Shown here: positions 45,400-51,456 of the stretch, piece by piece
Position numbering within the stretch: position 1 is the first letter of the stretch
Layout of the letters: the number at the start of each line of letters is the position of its first letter
Source of the DNA: Saccharofermentans sp.
Lineage (GTDB): Bacteria; Bacillota; Clostridia; Saccharofermentanales; Saccharofermentanaceae
Direction of reading: 5' to 3'
NCBI GenBank assembly: GCA_024403795.1
Contig: JAKSRD010000011.1
Coordinates: 1-54,628 of the forward strand
Length of the DNA stretch: 54,628 nucleotides
The notes under the pieces: generated by a model
Databases searched by the model: none
The model's input: only the letters and a program-made list of their open reading frames with translations
What the model was told of the DNA's origin: nothing
Position numbers and translations under genes: made by a program

Positions 45400-45441
45400 A
45401 CGAGATGGTGACGAAAACACGCAATTCTGTCACCATCTCGT
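45400..45441. other. Perfect 13-bp hairpin after the surface protein gene
   Basis: ACGAGATGGTGAC and GTCACCATCTCGT pair perfectly around a 16-base loop. It is about 50 bases past the stop of the surface protein on the minus strand, with no T-run. It may be a 3' stabilising or termination structure. Confidence 0.65.
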
Positions 45442-45490
45442 ACACATTCAAAAATAAGCCTTTCCGAGCGAAAAAGAGATCCCCTTACGA

Positions 45491-47734
45491 TTAATCTTCT
45501 TTCTTGGATACTATACGACTGCCGACAAGAAGTGCTGCAGACATCGCGAAAAAAGCTATGGCAACAACTGTCGTAACCGAAGTGTTTTCGCCGGTTTGCG
45601 GGATAGGTGAATCTCCGCCCTTCGGAGTCGGAGTGACCGTTCCCGTAGGCATCGGCGTAGACGTCGGTGTAACAGTCGGAGTAACTGACGGTGTTGCGGT
45701 AGGGGTCGGTGTAGCAGTAGGTGTCGGATAAGTATTGGTGACGGATGCTGCCGTTGTAGCACGTACCACACCGGTACAATCAGTATATGAGGTAGTGTAG
45801 CCGGTTCCGTCTGCCTCTGTTATTTCATATCCGGTTCCTGATGGAATTCCGGTAATGGTGATGATCTCGCCTGCTTTGAGACTGAACTTTACGGAATATG
45901 TACCGGCAGTAACTTGAGTCAACGTCAAATTACCGCTCGTACCGTTGCTGTTACTGAAGCTCAGAACTTTCGGGAAGTTCGAGATATCATCAGTAAGTTT
46001 GAGTGTAAATTCATAACTGCTTCCGTCACCCAAACCTTTTACAACCTTGCTTATCTTGAGCGTTGCCAGTTTTCGGGCATTCTCAAACAAAGTGTAGTTG
46101 TCACCTATGTAAGTGAGCATCTCGCTTCTCGTAGTCATTTTGGTGACGTCTAAGTGATCATCAACTGTTAACACACCTGTATCAGTTCCGTGAACCAAGG
46201 TGCAAGTGTAATCATCCGTAACTTCCGTAATCACATACTTCGTTCCTACAGGAAGAAAACCTAACTCGGCAATGGAAATGTTACTTGGGAAATATCCGCC
46301 GGAAGAATATGATGAAGTTGCTCCATTGTAAAGTTCCAGTGCTCTGATCTCATCAGCTTCGTCATAATTCATTCGGCCGAGAATAATATAGGTTCCGTAC
46401 GGGACATTGATCTCAATAACACCGTTGCCATCCGGAATTGCATATCTGACGTCGCTATAATCAATTGTGTTTGTATTCTTGTCAACAAGATAGTAACCGA
46501 CTTTCTCGCTTCGCGGTGTTCCTGTACGCTCATCTGTCAATGTAATCCGGAAACGGTTATCGAGGTTAGTCTGATTGATGTCCACACCGGATTCAGCCTT
46601 TCCGAAAACAAGCTGAGCAGATGAAGGTATCACATAAAGATTTATCTTGAATCCATCTTGAAAACCTTGATTTATAAAAGAACCGCTTGTATCCAAACCG
46701 CTCGTAAGCTTGCCGTCACCATGATCGACAGAGTAATAAATCCTATCAATAATTCCCAGATCGGTTGTCCGTATACCGGTTAGAGAACCACCGTATGTTG
46801 AGTCAAAAACGTTTTGTCCATTGTATATTAATGCCGTTTGAGCACAATTGGAGCCTAATTTACTGATCAAAAACTGCCCAAATTCATGACTTGAATAAAT
46901 AACCTTATCATCCGCATCATACGGAGGAATTCCGGTTCCTTCGTGAAAGAGTGCCTTCAAAGGAAAATTATGGAAATGTGCCGTGCTTCCGGCCGGAATA
47001 TTTACATAGAAATAATACTCATCTATATTGTCCTGATCATCAACCATATCGGCATAGTGTTTGGTCGAATCATCGTCAAGTGTCCAATACATCTGATCAA
47101 CACAATAGGAACCGCCGATGTCTTCATTCATGCCAAACCAAAACTGGTATGAATATGGTTCATCGTCCAAAAGGCCGTCATAGGAACCGAAAGAAATATC
47201 ACCGTTTGCAACATTCGGATGCTGGTAAACTAATTTGCAGTCTACAGAACCACTCAGTGTATCAGTGTCGAAAGACTCATAATCATAATAATTTGGCTTA
47301 TCAATACCGTTTATGACAGTATTGATTAACCCCGGAGTGCTGTTCGCTCTGCTGCAAACATAAAAAGTGCCTTCAAAACCGCTCAAAGTGACCTTGCAGC
47401 TTGTGGAACCTCTGTTCTTCCCCGCGGAAGCATCAGCATTCTCGATCAAAGAGATGAAATTCGGATTTGTTCCTGCAACACAATCTCTTGTAAACGAGAA
47501 GCCGTTATCATATGTAACGGTATACGAGAAATCATTCTTTGGAAAGGCAACGATATCCTGCCCATCGTGAAAAATTGTATTGTCGGCGTTTATTTCTTTG
47601 ACCGATCCGTCCTCGAAAACCAGATTGTAATTTATCTCAACTTCCGTAGGAGCCGAATTAACATCCAACCTTCCGAACAAGCAGACAATGCATGCACAAA
47701 TAAAAAACATTAATAATGATCTACGAATACGCAT
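45491..47734 (-). CDS. Sortase-anchored pilin-like surface protein
   Basis: The start at 47734 follows GGAGGG and gives 747 residues. It has a signal peptide, a large unassigned extracellular region (about 30-540), a Spy0128/FctA-type pilin domain (about 545-650, beginning TLKISKVVKGLGDGS and ending GYTTSYTDCT), a Thr/Pro repeat stalk (TPTATPT...), and an IPQTG sorting signal, hydrophobic helix and charged tail KKED. A sortase would link it to peptidoglycan or to pili. No sortase is in the window. The long region may bind host or fibre surfaces. Repeated Thr-Pro codons give it a GT-rich 3' end. Confidence 0.85.
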   Translation of the reverse strand: MRIRRSLLMFFICACIVCLFGRLDVNSAPTEVEINYNLVFEDGSVKEINADNTIFHDGQDIVAFPKNDFSYTVTYDNGFSFTRDCVAGTNPNFISLIENADASAGKNRGSTSCKVTLSGFEGTFYVCSRANSTPGLINTVINGIDKPNYYDYESFDTDTLSGSVDCKLVYQHPNVANGDISFGSYDGLLDDEPYSYQFWFGMNEDIGGSYCVDQMYWTLDDDSTKHYADMVDDQDNIDEYYFYVNIPAGSTAHFHNFPLKALFHEGTGIPPYDADDKVIYSSHEFGQFLISKLGSNCAQTALIYNGQNVFDSTYGGSLTGIRTTDLGIIDRIYYSVDHGDGKLTSGLDTSGSFINQGFQDGFKINLYVIPSSAQLVFGKAESGVDINQTNLDNRFRITLTDERTGTPRSEKVGYYLVDKNTNTIDYSDVRYAIPDGNGVIEINVPYGTYIILGRMNYDEADEIRALELYNGATSSYSSGGYFPSNISIAELGFLPVGTKYVITEVTDDYTCTLVHGTDTGVLTVDDHLDVTKMTTRSEMLTYIGDNYTLFENARKLATLKISKVVKGLGDGSSYEFTLKLTDDISNFPKVLSFSNSNGTSGNLTLTQVTAGTYSVKFSLKAGEIITITGIPSGTGYEITEADGTGYTTSYTDCTGVVRATTAASVTNTYPTPTATPTPTATPSVTPTVTPTSTPMPTGTVTPTPKGGDSPIPQTGENTSVTTVVAIAFFAMSAALLVGSRIVSKKED

Positions 47735-47977
47735 ATAAATTCCCTCCATCCTTAACGCGCATTTTGAGAATATCACACAACAAGTTTAGGGACAACGCAT
47801 ATATAAAAACCCTATTATCAATGATCATATTCGTCAATTACAAATCCAAAGGCTTACTCAGTTCGCCGATCCGATCATGAGCAACGGAACGTACGAAGTA
47901 GTGGATCTTAACCGCTCAAGCAGGCAACTGTACCTACTAAATCCGACTAATTCTGTTGCAAGTGCTGATGGTAAGTT
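47735..47977. other. AT-rich stretch before the tandem repeat array
   Basis: Probable promoter region of the surface protein gene (minus). No ORF with a ribosome binding site is seen. It runs into the repeat array at 47978. Confidence 0.5.
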
Positions 47978-48400
47978 GCAACAGAAGGACTCGATTTTAA
48001 AGGCTTTCTGTTGCGAATTCTCAAAAAGTGCAACAGAAGAGGCTTCTATTTCCACTTTCTGTTGCAGTGCTGATGGTAAGTTGCAACAGAAGGACTCGAT
48101 TTCAAAGGCTTTCTGTTGCGAATTCTCGAAAAGTGCAACAGAAGGGGCTTCTATTTCCACTTTCTGTTGCAAGTGCTGATGGTAGGTTGCAACAGAAGGA
48201 CTCGATTTCAAATGCTTTCTGTTGCGAATTCTCGAAAAGTGCAACAGAAGGGGCTTCTATTTCCACTTTCTGTTGCAAGTGCTGATGGTAGGTTGCAACA
48301 GAAGGACTCGATTTCAAATGCATTCTGTTGCGAATTCTCAAAAAGTGCAACAGAAGGGGCTTCTATTTCCACTTTCTGTTGCAAGTGTTGATGGTAAGTT
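47978..48400. repeat. Tandem array of four 105-106-bp units with paired hairpins
   Basis: Units start at 47978, 48083, 48189 and 48295, differing at only a few bases. Each holds two palindromes with arms GCAACAGAA and TTCTGTTGC, separated by the spacer GCGAATTCTCGAAAAGTGC and followed by GTGCTGATGGTA(G/A)GTT. A partial unit precedes at 47952. Same palindrome family as at 1-56 and 21278-21443. Flanks carry CCGACTAA and GGACTAAGCGG. Reading frames through the array are by-products. Confidence 0.93.
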
Positions 48401-48436
48401 GGACTAAGCGGACTTTCATATAACCACAAACAAATA

Positions 48437-48470
48437 CAAAAGCACCTTAATCGTGACGACTAAAGTGCTT
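48437..48470 (-). terminator. Intrinsic terminator of the YkuK-like gene
   Basis: AAGCACTTTAG and the AAGGTGCTT arm pair, followed on the minus strand by TTTTGTATTT. It lies just after the stop at 48474 and would end the tRNA array-ykuK transcript. Confidence 0.7.
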
Positions 48471-48473
48471 TCA

Positions 48474-48965
48474 TCATTTACTGTATTTATCCGCAATCTC
48501 CGATGCCGCGTAGCTATCCGGCTTGATAAGACAGACATAACCCTGACTTGTGACCCAGCTGACGACTTCTTTGATAAGCACGCTGGTCTTACCCGATCTT
48601 CCTATGTCACAGTGGATCTGGAAAGAAACATTCAGGTCTTCGAGCAGCATACCTTTTTCCATGAACAGCTCATCCAGATTGTCAAGAAGATCATGGGCTA
48701 TGAACAGACTTCTTCCAGTCTCCTCATTGATCTTCTGCTTAAGGTTGGTGATAAGACGGATGAACTCAATGTTATAAAAGTACGTTCCGCCATTGCCCTT
48801 CTTATGTATGGCGATTACCTCAACCATCTTTGTCCTGTCAAAATTCTGGCTGTCCGTTCCGACAGTTATCTCGTAACTGCTTGTTTTGTCCGACATAATG
48901 ATGTCGAAGATCCTTTTTGCTATGTCAGGAACGCTTGTAACTTGTCCCTGAGCTGTCTTGAACAT
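48474..48965 (-). CDS. YkuK-like DUF458 protein (RNase H-like fold)
   Basis: The start at 48965 follows GGAG by 8 bases, giving 163 residues. The pattern matches B. subtilis YkuK/DUF458: VGTDSQ near residue 37 and HCDIGRSGKT near 118, both holding the acidic residues of an RNase H-like fold, and IKPDSYAASEIADKY at the C-terminus. No enzymatic role is established. Its start is 29 bases after the 3' end of the last tRNA of the array, so it is probably on the same transcript. The arrangement suggests a link to tRNA metabolism, which is inference. Confidence 0.83.
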   Translation of the reverse strand: MFKTAQGQVTSVPDIAKRIFDIIMSDKTSSYEITVGTDSQNFDRTKMVEVIAIHKKGNGGTYFYNIEFIRLITNLKQKINEETGRSLFIAHDLLDNLDELFMEKGMLLEDLNVSFQIHCDIGRSGKTSVLIKEVVSWVTSQGYVCLIKPDSYAASEIADKYSK

Positions 48966-48993
48966 AATGCTGTCTCCTTCCTTTGTTATTATT

Positions 48994-49088
48994 TGGCGTC
49001 GACACCCGGAATTGAACCGGGACGCCGGAATGAACCGGTTACTCACGGTTTAGCAAACCGCTGCCTTACCAGTTAGGCTTATATCGAC
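48994..49088 (-). tRNA. tRNA-Ser (anticodon GCT)
   Basis: Acceptor GTCGATA/TGTCGAC, anticodon loop TTGCTAA in stem CGGTT, a long variable arm and encoded CCA. The class II shape fits serine. It is the last tRNA of the array (minus strand). Confidence 0.93.
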
Positions 49089-49091
49089 ATT

Positions 49092-49181
49092 TGGCGCCGT
49101 GTGAGAGATTCGAACTCCCAGACCGCTCTCGCGGCCAACAGTTTTCAGGACTGACCCTCCTCCCCGCTAAGGTAACACGGC
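49092..49181 (-). tRNA. tRNA-Ser (anticodon TGA), with C33
   Basis: Acceptor GCCGTGT/ACACGGC, discriminator G, long variable arm GCCGC/GCGGT and CCA. The anticodon loop is CCTGAAA: position 33 is C instead of the near-universal U. Position 27-43 of the anticodon stem is a T-T mismatch. Confidence 0.88.
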
Positions 49182-49189
49182 GAATATAT

Positions 49190-49263
49190 TGGTTGTCCCT
49201 GTACGATTCGAACGTACACTAAAGGCGTCAAAGACCCTTGTGCTACCATTACACCAAAGGACA
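49190..49263 (-). tRNA. tRNA-Gln (anticodon TTG)
   Basis: Acceptor TGTCCTT/AGGGACA, discriminator A, anticodon loop CTTTGAC, T-loop TTCGAAT in stem GTACG/CGTAC, CCA encoded. Normal class I shape. Confidence 0.92.
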
Positions 49264-49267
49264 ATAC

Positions 49268-49342
49268 TGGCGGTCACAGAGGGAATCGAACCCCCATTTT
49301 TCGGTTCGTAGCCGAACGGTTTATCCCTTAGCCTATGCGACC
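49268..49342 (-). tRNA. tRNA-Arg (anticodon ACG)
   Basis: Acceptor GGTCGCA/TGTGACC, discriminator G, anticodon stem TTCGG/CCGAA with loop CTACGAA, CCA encoded. A34 is expected to be changed to inosine. Confidence 0.92.
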
Positions 49343-49345
49343 ATT

Positions 49346-49420
49346 TGGAGCTTCTGCCGAGACTCGAACTCGGATTCAGAGGTTTTGCAGACCACCGCGC
49401 CGGCCGACGGCGTCAGAAGC
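49346..49420 (-). tRNA. tRNA-Cys (anticodon GCA)
   Basis: Acceptor GCTTCTG/CAGAAGC with discriminator U, the cysteine identity base, anticodon loop CTGCAAA and CCA encoded. Confidence 0.92.
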
Positions 49421-49423
49421 ATA

Positions 49424-49500
49424 TGGTTGGAAAGGAGAGACTCGAACTCTCGACCACCGCTTTATAAGAACGGCACTCTAACCGGCTGAGTTACTTTCCA
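49424..49500 (-). tRNA. tRNA-Ile (anticodon TAT)
   Basis: Acceptor TGGAAAG/CTTTCCA, discriminator A, anticodon stem CCGTT/AGCGG with loop CTTATAA, CCA encoded. Most bacteria read AUA with a lysidine-modified CAT tRNA; a TAT isoleucine tRNA is uncommon and often found in mobile tRNA arrays. Confidence 0.9.
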
Positions 49501-49505
49501 GTGTC

Positions 49506-49579
49506 TGGTCGTAGCTGATAGAATCGAACTATCGTTACCCGCATATCAGACGGGTTTCCTGCCTTTGAAAGAAGCTACG
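49506..49579 (-). tRNA. tRNA-Ile (anticodon GAT)
   Basis: Acceptor CGTAGCT/AGCTACG, discriminator A, anticodon stem CCCGT/GCGGG with loop CTGATAT, CCA encoded. C1-G72 is unusual for isoleucine. The D arm is short. Confidence 0.88.
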
Positions 49580-49582
49580 ATA

Positions 49583-49670
49583 TGGTGCCGTCTGAGGGTA
49601 TCGAACCCACTCGAAGTCTCTGACTGACAGATTTACAGTCTGTCCCGCCTCCTTAACGGATTACGACGGC
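49583..49670 (-). tRNA. tRNA-Tyr (anticodon GTA)
   Basis: Long variable arm (class II, as normal for bacterial Tyr), anticodon stem CAGA/TCTG with loop CTGTAAA, discriminator A, CCA encoded. The acceptor has one mismatch at its inner end. Confidence 0.9.
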
Positions 49671-49674
49671 GTTT

Positions 49675-49749
49675 TGGGTGGAACACCGGGAATCAAACCC
49701 GAACCAGCAGTGCCACAAACTGCCGTGCTGTCATTACACTATGAACCAC
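49675..49749 (-). tRNA. tRNA-His (anticodon GTG), atypical
   Basis: G-1 and C73 are encoded, and the anticodon loop is TTGTGGC in stem GCAGT/ACTGC, so identity is clear. The acceptor reads GTGGTTC against TGTTCCAC, giving two T-T mismatches at 4-69 and 5-68. The D-loop has GA in place of GG, and the T-loop is TTTGATT in place of TTCGATT, so pair 19-56 appears as A-U. Confidence 0.85.
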
Positions 49750-49753
49750 ATAT

Positions 49754-49826
49754 TGGTTGCGGAGCCGAGAGTCGAACTCGAGAGGTCGAGCTTATGAGGC
49801 TCGCATGGTCACCGTACCTCTCCGCA
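49754..49826 (-). tRNA. tRNA with CAT anticodon (Met or Ile2)
   Basis: Acceptor TGCGGAG/CTCCGCA, discriminator A, anticodon stem CGAGC/GCTCG with loop CTCATAA, CCA encoded. It has no initiator-type three G-C pairs in the anticodon stem. It may be elongator Met or the lysidine-type tRNA-Ile2. Confidence 0.88.
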
Positions 49827-49830
49827 ATAT

Positions 49831-49904
49831 TGGAGCTTCCCGTGAGATTCGAACTCACAATCTGCTGCTTACAAGGCAGCTGCCTACCATTGGGCCAGAG
49901 AAGC
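49831..49904 (-). tRNA. tRNA-Thr (anticodon TGT)
   Basis: Acceptor GCTTCTC/GGGAAGC, discriminator U, anticodon stem GCTGC/GCAGC with loop CTTGTAA, CCA encoded. Confidence 0.92.
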
Positions 49905-49909
49905 ATAAT

Positions 49910-49986
49910 TGGTGCCTGACAAGGGCCTCGAACCCTCATAAAACTGATTTTGAATCAGTCATGTCTGCCTATTGCATCAATCAGGC
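49910..49986 (-). tRNA. tRNA-Leu (anticodon CAA), short variable arm
   Basis: Acceptor GCCTGAT/GTCAGGC, discriminator A, anticodon stem ACTGA/TCAGT with loop TTCAAAA, as in Leu tRNAs. The variable region is only TTTAT (5 bases), so the molecule is class I. Bacterial leucine tRNAs are normally class II. Confidence 0.85.
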
Positions 49987-50090
49987 ATTATTACAGACGA
50001 CGCAGTCGCGATCTGCTCTTCGGCTACTTGTTTTCATGTACTGCACCGTTTGGGTGTTTTCCCTACTTCCTTTTGCCTATCATCTGTTGT

Positions 50091-50166
50091 TGGCACTCCC
50101 ACAACGACTTGAACGCTGATACCCGGTTTAGAAGACCGGTGCACTATCCGGTTGTGCTATAGGAGT
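50091..50166 (-). tRNA. tRNA-Arg (anticodon TCT)
   Basis: Acceptor ACTCCTA/TGGGAGT, discriminator G, anticodon stem CCGGT/ACCGG with loop CTTCTAA, T-loop TTCAAGT, CCA encoded. The 104-base gap to the next tRNA downstream (49987-50090) holds nothing recognised. Confidence 0.9.
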
Positions 50167-50170
50167 GTAT

Positions 50171-50247
50171 TGGTGCGCCAGCCCGGATTCGAACCGGGAA
50201 TGTCACGGGGCTTAAACCCGCCGTATATGCCGTTCTACTACAAGCGC
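50171..50247 (-). tRNA. tRNA-Leu (anticodon TAA), short variable arm
   Basis: Acceptor GCGCTTG/CTGGCGC (one T-T mismatch), discriminator A, anticodon stem GCGGG/CCCGT with loop TTTAAGC, T-arm CCCGG/CCGGG. The variable region is GACATT, 6 bases, in place of a long arm. Confidence 0.85.
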
Positions 50248-50250
50248 ATT

Positions 50251-50329
50251 TGGTACCTCCGGTGGGAGTCGAACCCACAAAAGACACGGATTCTTAGTCC
50301 GTCGCATATGCCTGTTCTGCTACGAAGGT
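50251..50329 (-). tRNA. tRNA-Leu (anticodon AAG), short variable arm
   Basis: Acceptor ACCTTCG/CGGAGGT, discriminator A, anticodon stem ACGGA/TCCGT with loop CTAAGAA. The variable region is GTCTTTT, 7 bases. AAG is a rare leucine anticodon in bacteria. Confidence 0.85.
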
Positions 50330-50333
50330 ATGT

Positions 50334-50410
50334 TGGTATCCCCGACAGGATTTGAACCTGCAATGTACCGGTTCTGAGCCGGATGCGTCTGCCGCTTCCG
50401 CCACGAGGAT
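50334..50410 (-). tRNA. tRNA-Leu (anticodon CAG), short variable arm
   Basis: Acceptor ATCCTCG/CGGGGAT, discriminator A, anticodon loop CTCAGAA. The D-arm GGCGGAAGCGGCAGACGC is typical of leucine tRNAs, yet the variable region is only ACATT. Confidence 0.86.
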
Positions 50411-50413
50411 AAT

Positions 50414-50487
50414 TGGTCGGAGTAGAAGGAGTCGAACCCTCGCCACGTGGTCCCAGGCCACGGATACTTCCGTTATACGACACCCCG
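50414..50487 (-). tRNA. tRNA-Pro (anticodon TGG), with C33
   Basis: Acceptor CGGGGTG/TACTCCG, discriminator A, anticodon stem CGTGG/CCACG with loop CCTGGGA. The loop frame is fixed by a clean 5-bp stem, so position 33 is C. Confidence 0.88.
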
Positions 50488-50491
50488 ATGT

Positions 50492-50577
50492 CGAAACAGG
50501 TCGTATTCCTATTATCAAACGGACTCTTTAAACAACCTGTTTCGTGCACGAATCTTAAGACTGAATAGGACAGTCTT
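50492..50577. other. Two hairpins in a gap of the tRNA array
   Basis: CGAAACAGGT (50492-50501) pairs with ACCTGTTTCG (50535-50544), and AAGACTG (50557-50563) pairs with CAGTCTT (50571-50577). They separate the Asp and Pro tRNAs and may be RNase processing sites. Confidence 0.65.
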
Positions 50578-50652
50578 TGGCGACCTCAAGGGGAGTCGGA
50601 CCCCTGTCTCCGGCGTGACAAGCCGACATAATTGCCGTTATACCATGAGGCC
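50578..50652 (-). tRNA. tRNA-Asp (anticodon GTC), with C55
   Basis: Acceptor GGCCTCA/TGAGGTC, discriminator G, anticodon loop TTGTCAC, CCA encoded. The T-loop is TCCGACT: position 55, normally U (pseudouridine), is C. Confidence 0.9.
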
Positions 50653-50656
50653 ATGT

Positions 50657-50732
50657 TGGTGGATGGTGTTGGTTTCGATCCAACCTCCCTTGGGCTTCAA
50701 CCAAGCGCTTTCACCAGATTAGCTAACCATCC
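50657..50732 (-). tRNA. tRNA-Phe (anticodon GAA), with A54
   Basis: Acceptor GGATGGT/ACCATCC, discriminator A, anticodon stem CTTGG/CCAAG with loop TTGAAGC. The T-loop is ATCGAAA: position 54 is A instead of T. Confidence 0.9.
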
Positions 50733-50749
50733 ATACTTGGGATAACAAG

Positions 50750-50817
50750 AAAGACGCAACGTCTTTAATGCCATCCCCAGACATCTCGAGAAAGTGCCTG
50801 TTTCTCTCGAGAAGTCT
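50750..50817. other. Two hairpins between tRNA-Asn and tRNA-Phe
   Basis: AAAGACG (50750-50756) pairs with CGTCTTT (50760-50766), and an arm containing TCTCGAGA (50779-50793) pairs with 50801-50817. Likely transcript-processing structures. Confidence 0.65.
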
Positions 50818-50821
50818 GTGT

Positions 50822-50897
50822 TGGCACCCTTGGAAGGACTTGAACCTTCAACCTCCCGGTTAACGGCCGGATGCTCTACCTGTTGAGCTACAAAGGT
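50822..50897 (-). tRNA. tRNA-Asn (anticodon GTT), with C33
   Basis: Acceptor ACCTTTG/CAAGGGT, discriminator G, anticodon stem TCCGG/CCGGG with loop CCGTTAA, so position 33 is C. T-loop TTCAAGT, CCA encoded. It is the first tRNA of the array. Confidence 0.9.
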
Positions 50898-50931
50898 GTA
50901 TAAAAGACTAAGTTTTCAAGTTTCGTGGGCG

Positions 50932-50968
50932 AAAAAAAGGATCGCCCGTTTCTTTTTCCGGACGATCC
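50932..50968 (-). terminator. Terminator directly upstream of the tRNA array
   Basis: On the minus strand GGATCGTCCG pairs with CGGGCGATCC, followed by TTTTTTT (50938-50932). It ends transcription from 51172-51011 about 35 bases before tRNA-Asn, so the array needs read-through or a promoter in that short gap. Confidence 0.88.
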
Positions 50969-51010
50969 TGATCTCATTCTCACAATTGTTTGTGCCTAAA
51001 CAAAGTCAGA

Positions 51011-51172
51011 TTAACATCGTAATCGTCCAATGATGCTGTTATTGTCCTTCAAATAGCGGTTATTATTATCCGGGAGGGATACCAGGGCAAAAGAACATAC
51101 TGAATCAAACACCGAGATGACGGGCGTTCTAAGATTCTCTAAAGATTTCTGTCTCATAGATGCAGTTTGCAT
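51011..51172 (-). CDS. 53-residue small protein upstream of the tRNA array
   Basis: ATG at 51172 is 6-7 bases after GGAAG and opens a 53-codon frame, starting MQTASMRQKSLENLRTPVIS and ending RLRC. It follows a promoter and an early terminator and is followed by another terminator. No family is recognised. It may be a leader ORF for the array transcript. Confidence 0.45.
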   Translation of the reverse strand: MQTASMRQKSLENLRTPVISVFDSVCSFALVSLPDNNNRYLKDNNSIIGRLRC

Positions 51173-51211
51173 TGTTCTCTTCCTTTCGCTTTATTCAAAG
51201 GTTCCGAAAAT

Positions 51212-51276
51212 AAAAAAAGAAGTGCTGAACGATCCGGACCTGTATTTATCAGGTCGGATGTCGGACAGGCACTTCC
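51212..51276 (-). terminator. Early terminator/attenuator close to the promoter
   Basis: GAAGTGC pairs with GCACTTC, closing an inner CCGACCTG/CAGGTCCGG stem, followed on the minus strand by TTTTTTT. It begins about 6 bases after the predicted transcription start, so it would give a short RNA of about 70 bases or control read-through into 51172. It also serves as terminator for the ABC operon ending at 51457. Confidence 0.75.
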
Positions 51277-51288
51277 TTCATCGCCGAT

Positions 51289-51317
51289 AAGATAACACAT
51301 CAAAATCTGATGTGCAA
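51289..51317 (-). promoter_or_regulatory. Sigma-A promoter
   Basis: On the minus strand TTGCAC (51317-51312), 17 bases, then TATCTT (51294-51289). Optimal spacing, directed toward the early terminator, the small ORF and the tRNA array. Confidence 0.75.
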
Positions 51318-51456
51318 CCCCTTATTTGAAAAAACTTCAGATGTCCAAAGCCCAATATTCCCAGGATTTCCGGGCGCATATTATAATACTTTGAAGATGT
51401 ATTTTAGCGCCGCAAAAATAATGCAAAAAACATAGAATTTTTGTTAGAAGATCAGG

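Noticed and set aside
45504..45731. Valine/glycine-rich 75-codon frame on the plus strand
   Set aside because: It is the reverse of the Thr-Pro stalk and sorting signal of the surface protein.
47960..48400. CRISPR array
   Set aside because: Units are 105-106 bp and nearly identical throughout; there are no short repeats with unique spacers and no cas genes.
47858..48429. Overlapping reading frames of 60-130 codons on both strands of the repeat array
   Set aside because: They exist only because the repeat unit lacks stops in several frames. None has a ribosome binding site, and they encode the palindromes.
49276..49930. Short protein frames across the tRNA genes
   Set aside because: They are antisense to tRNAs and repeat CCA/T-arm codons such as FEL and SNLT patterns.
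51360..51456. 5S rRNA or other rRNA next to the tRNA array
   Set aside because: No match to conserved 5S, 16S or 23S segments was seen; the array appears to lack rRNA.
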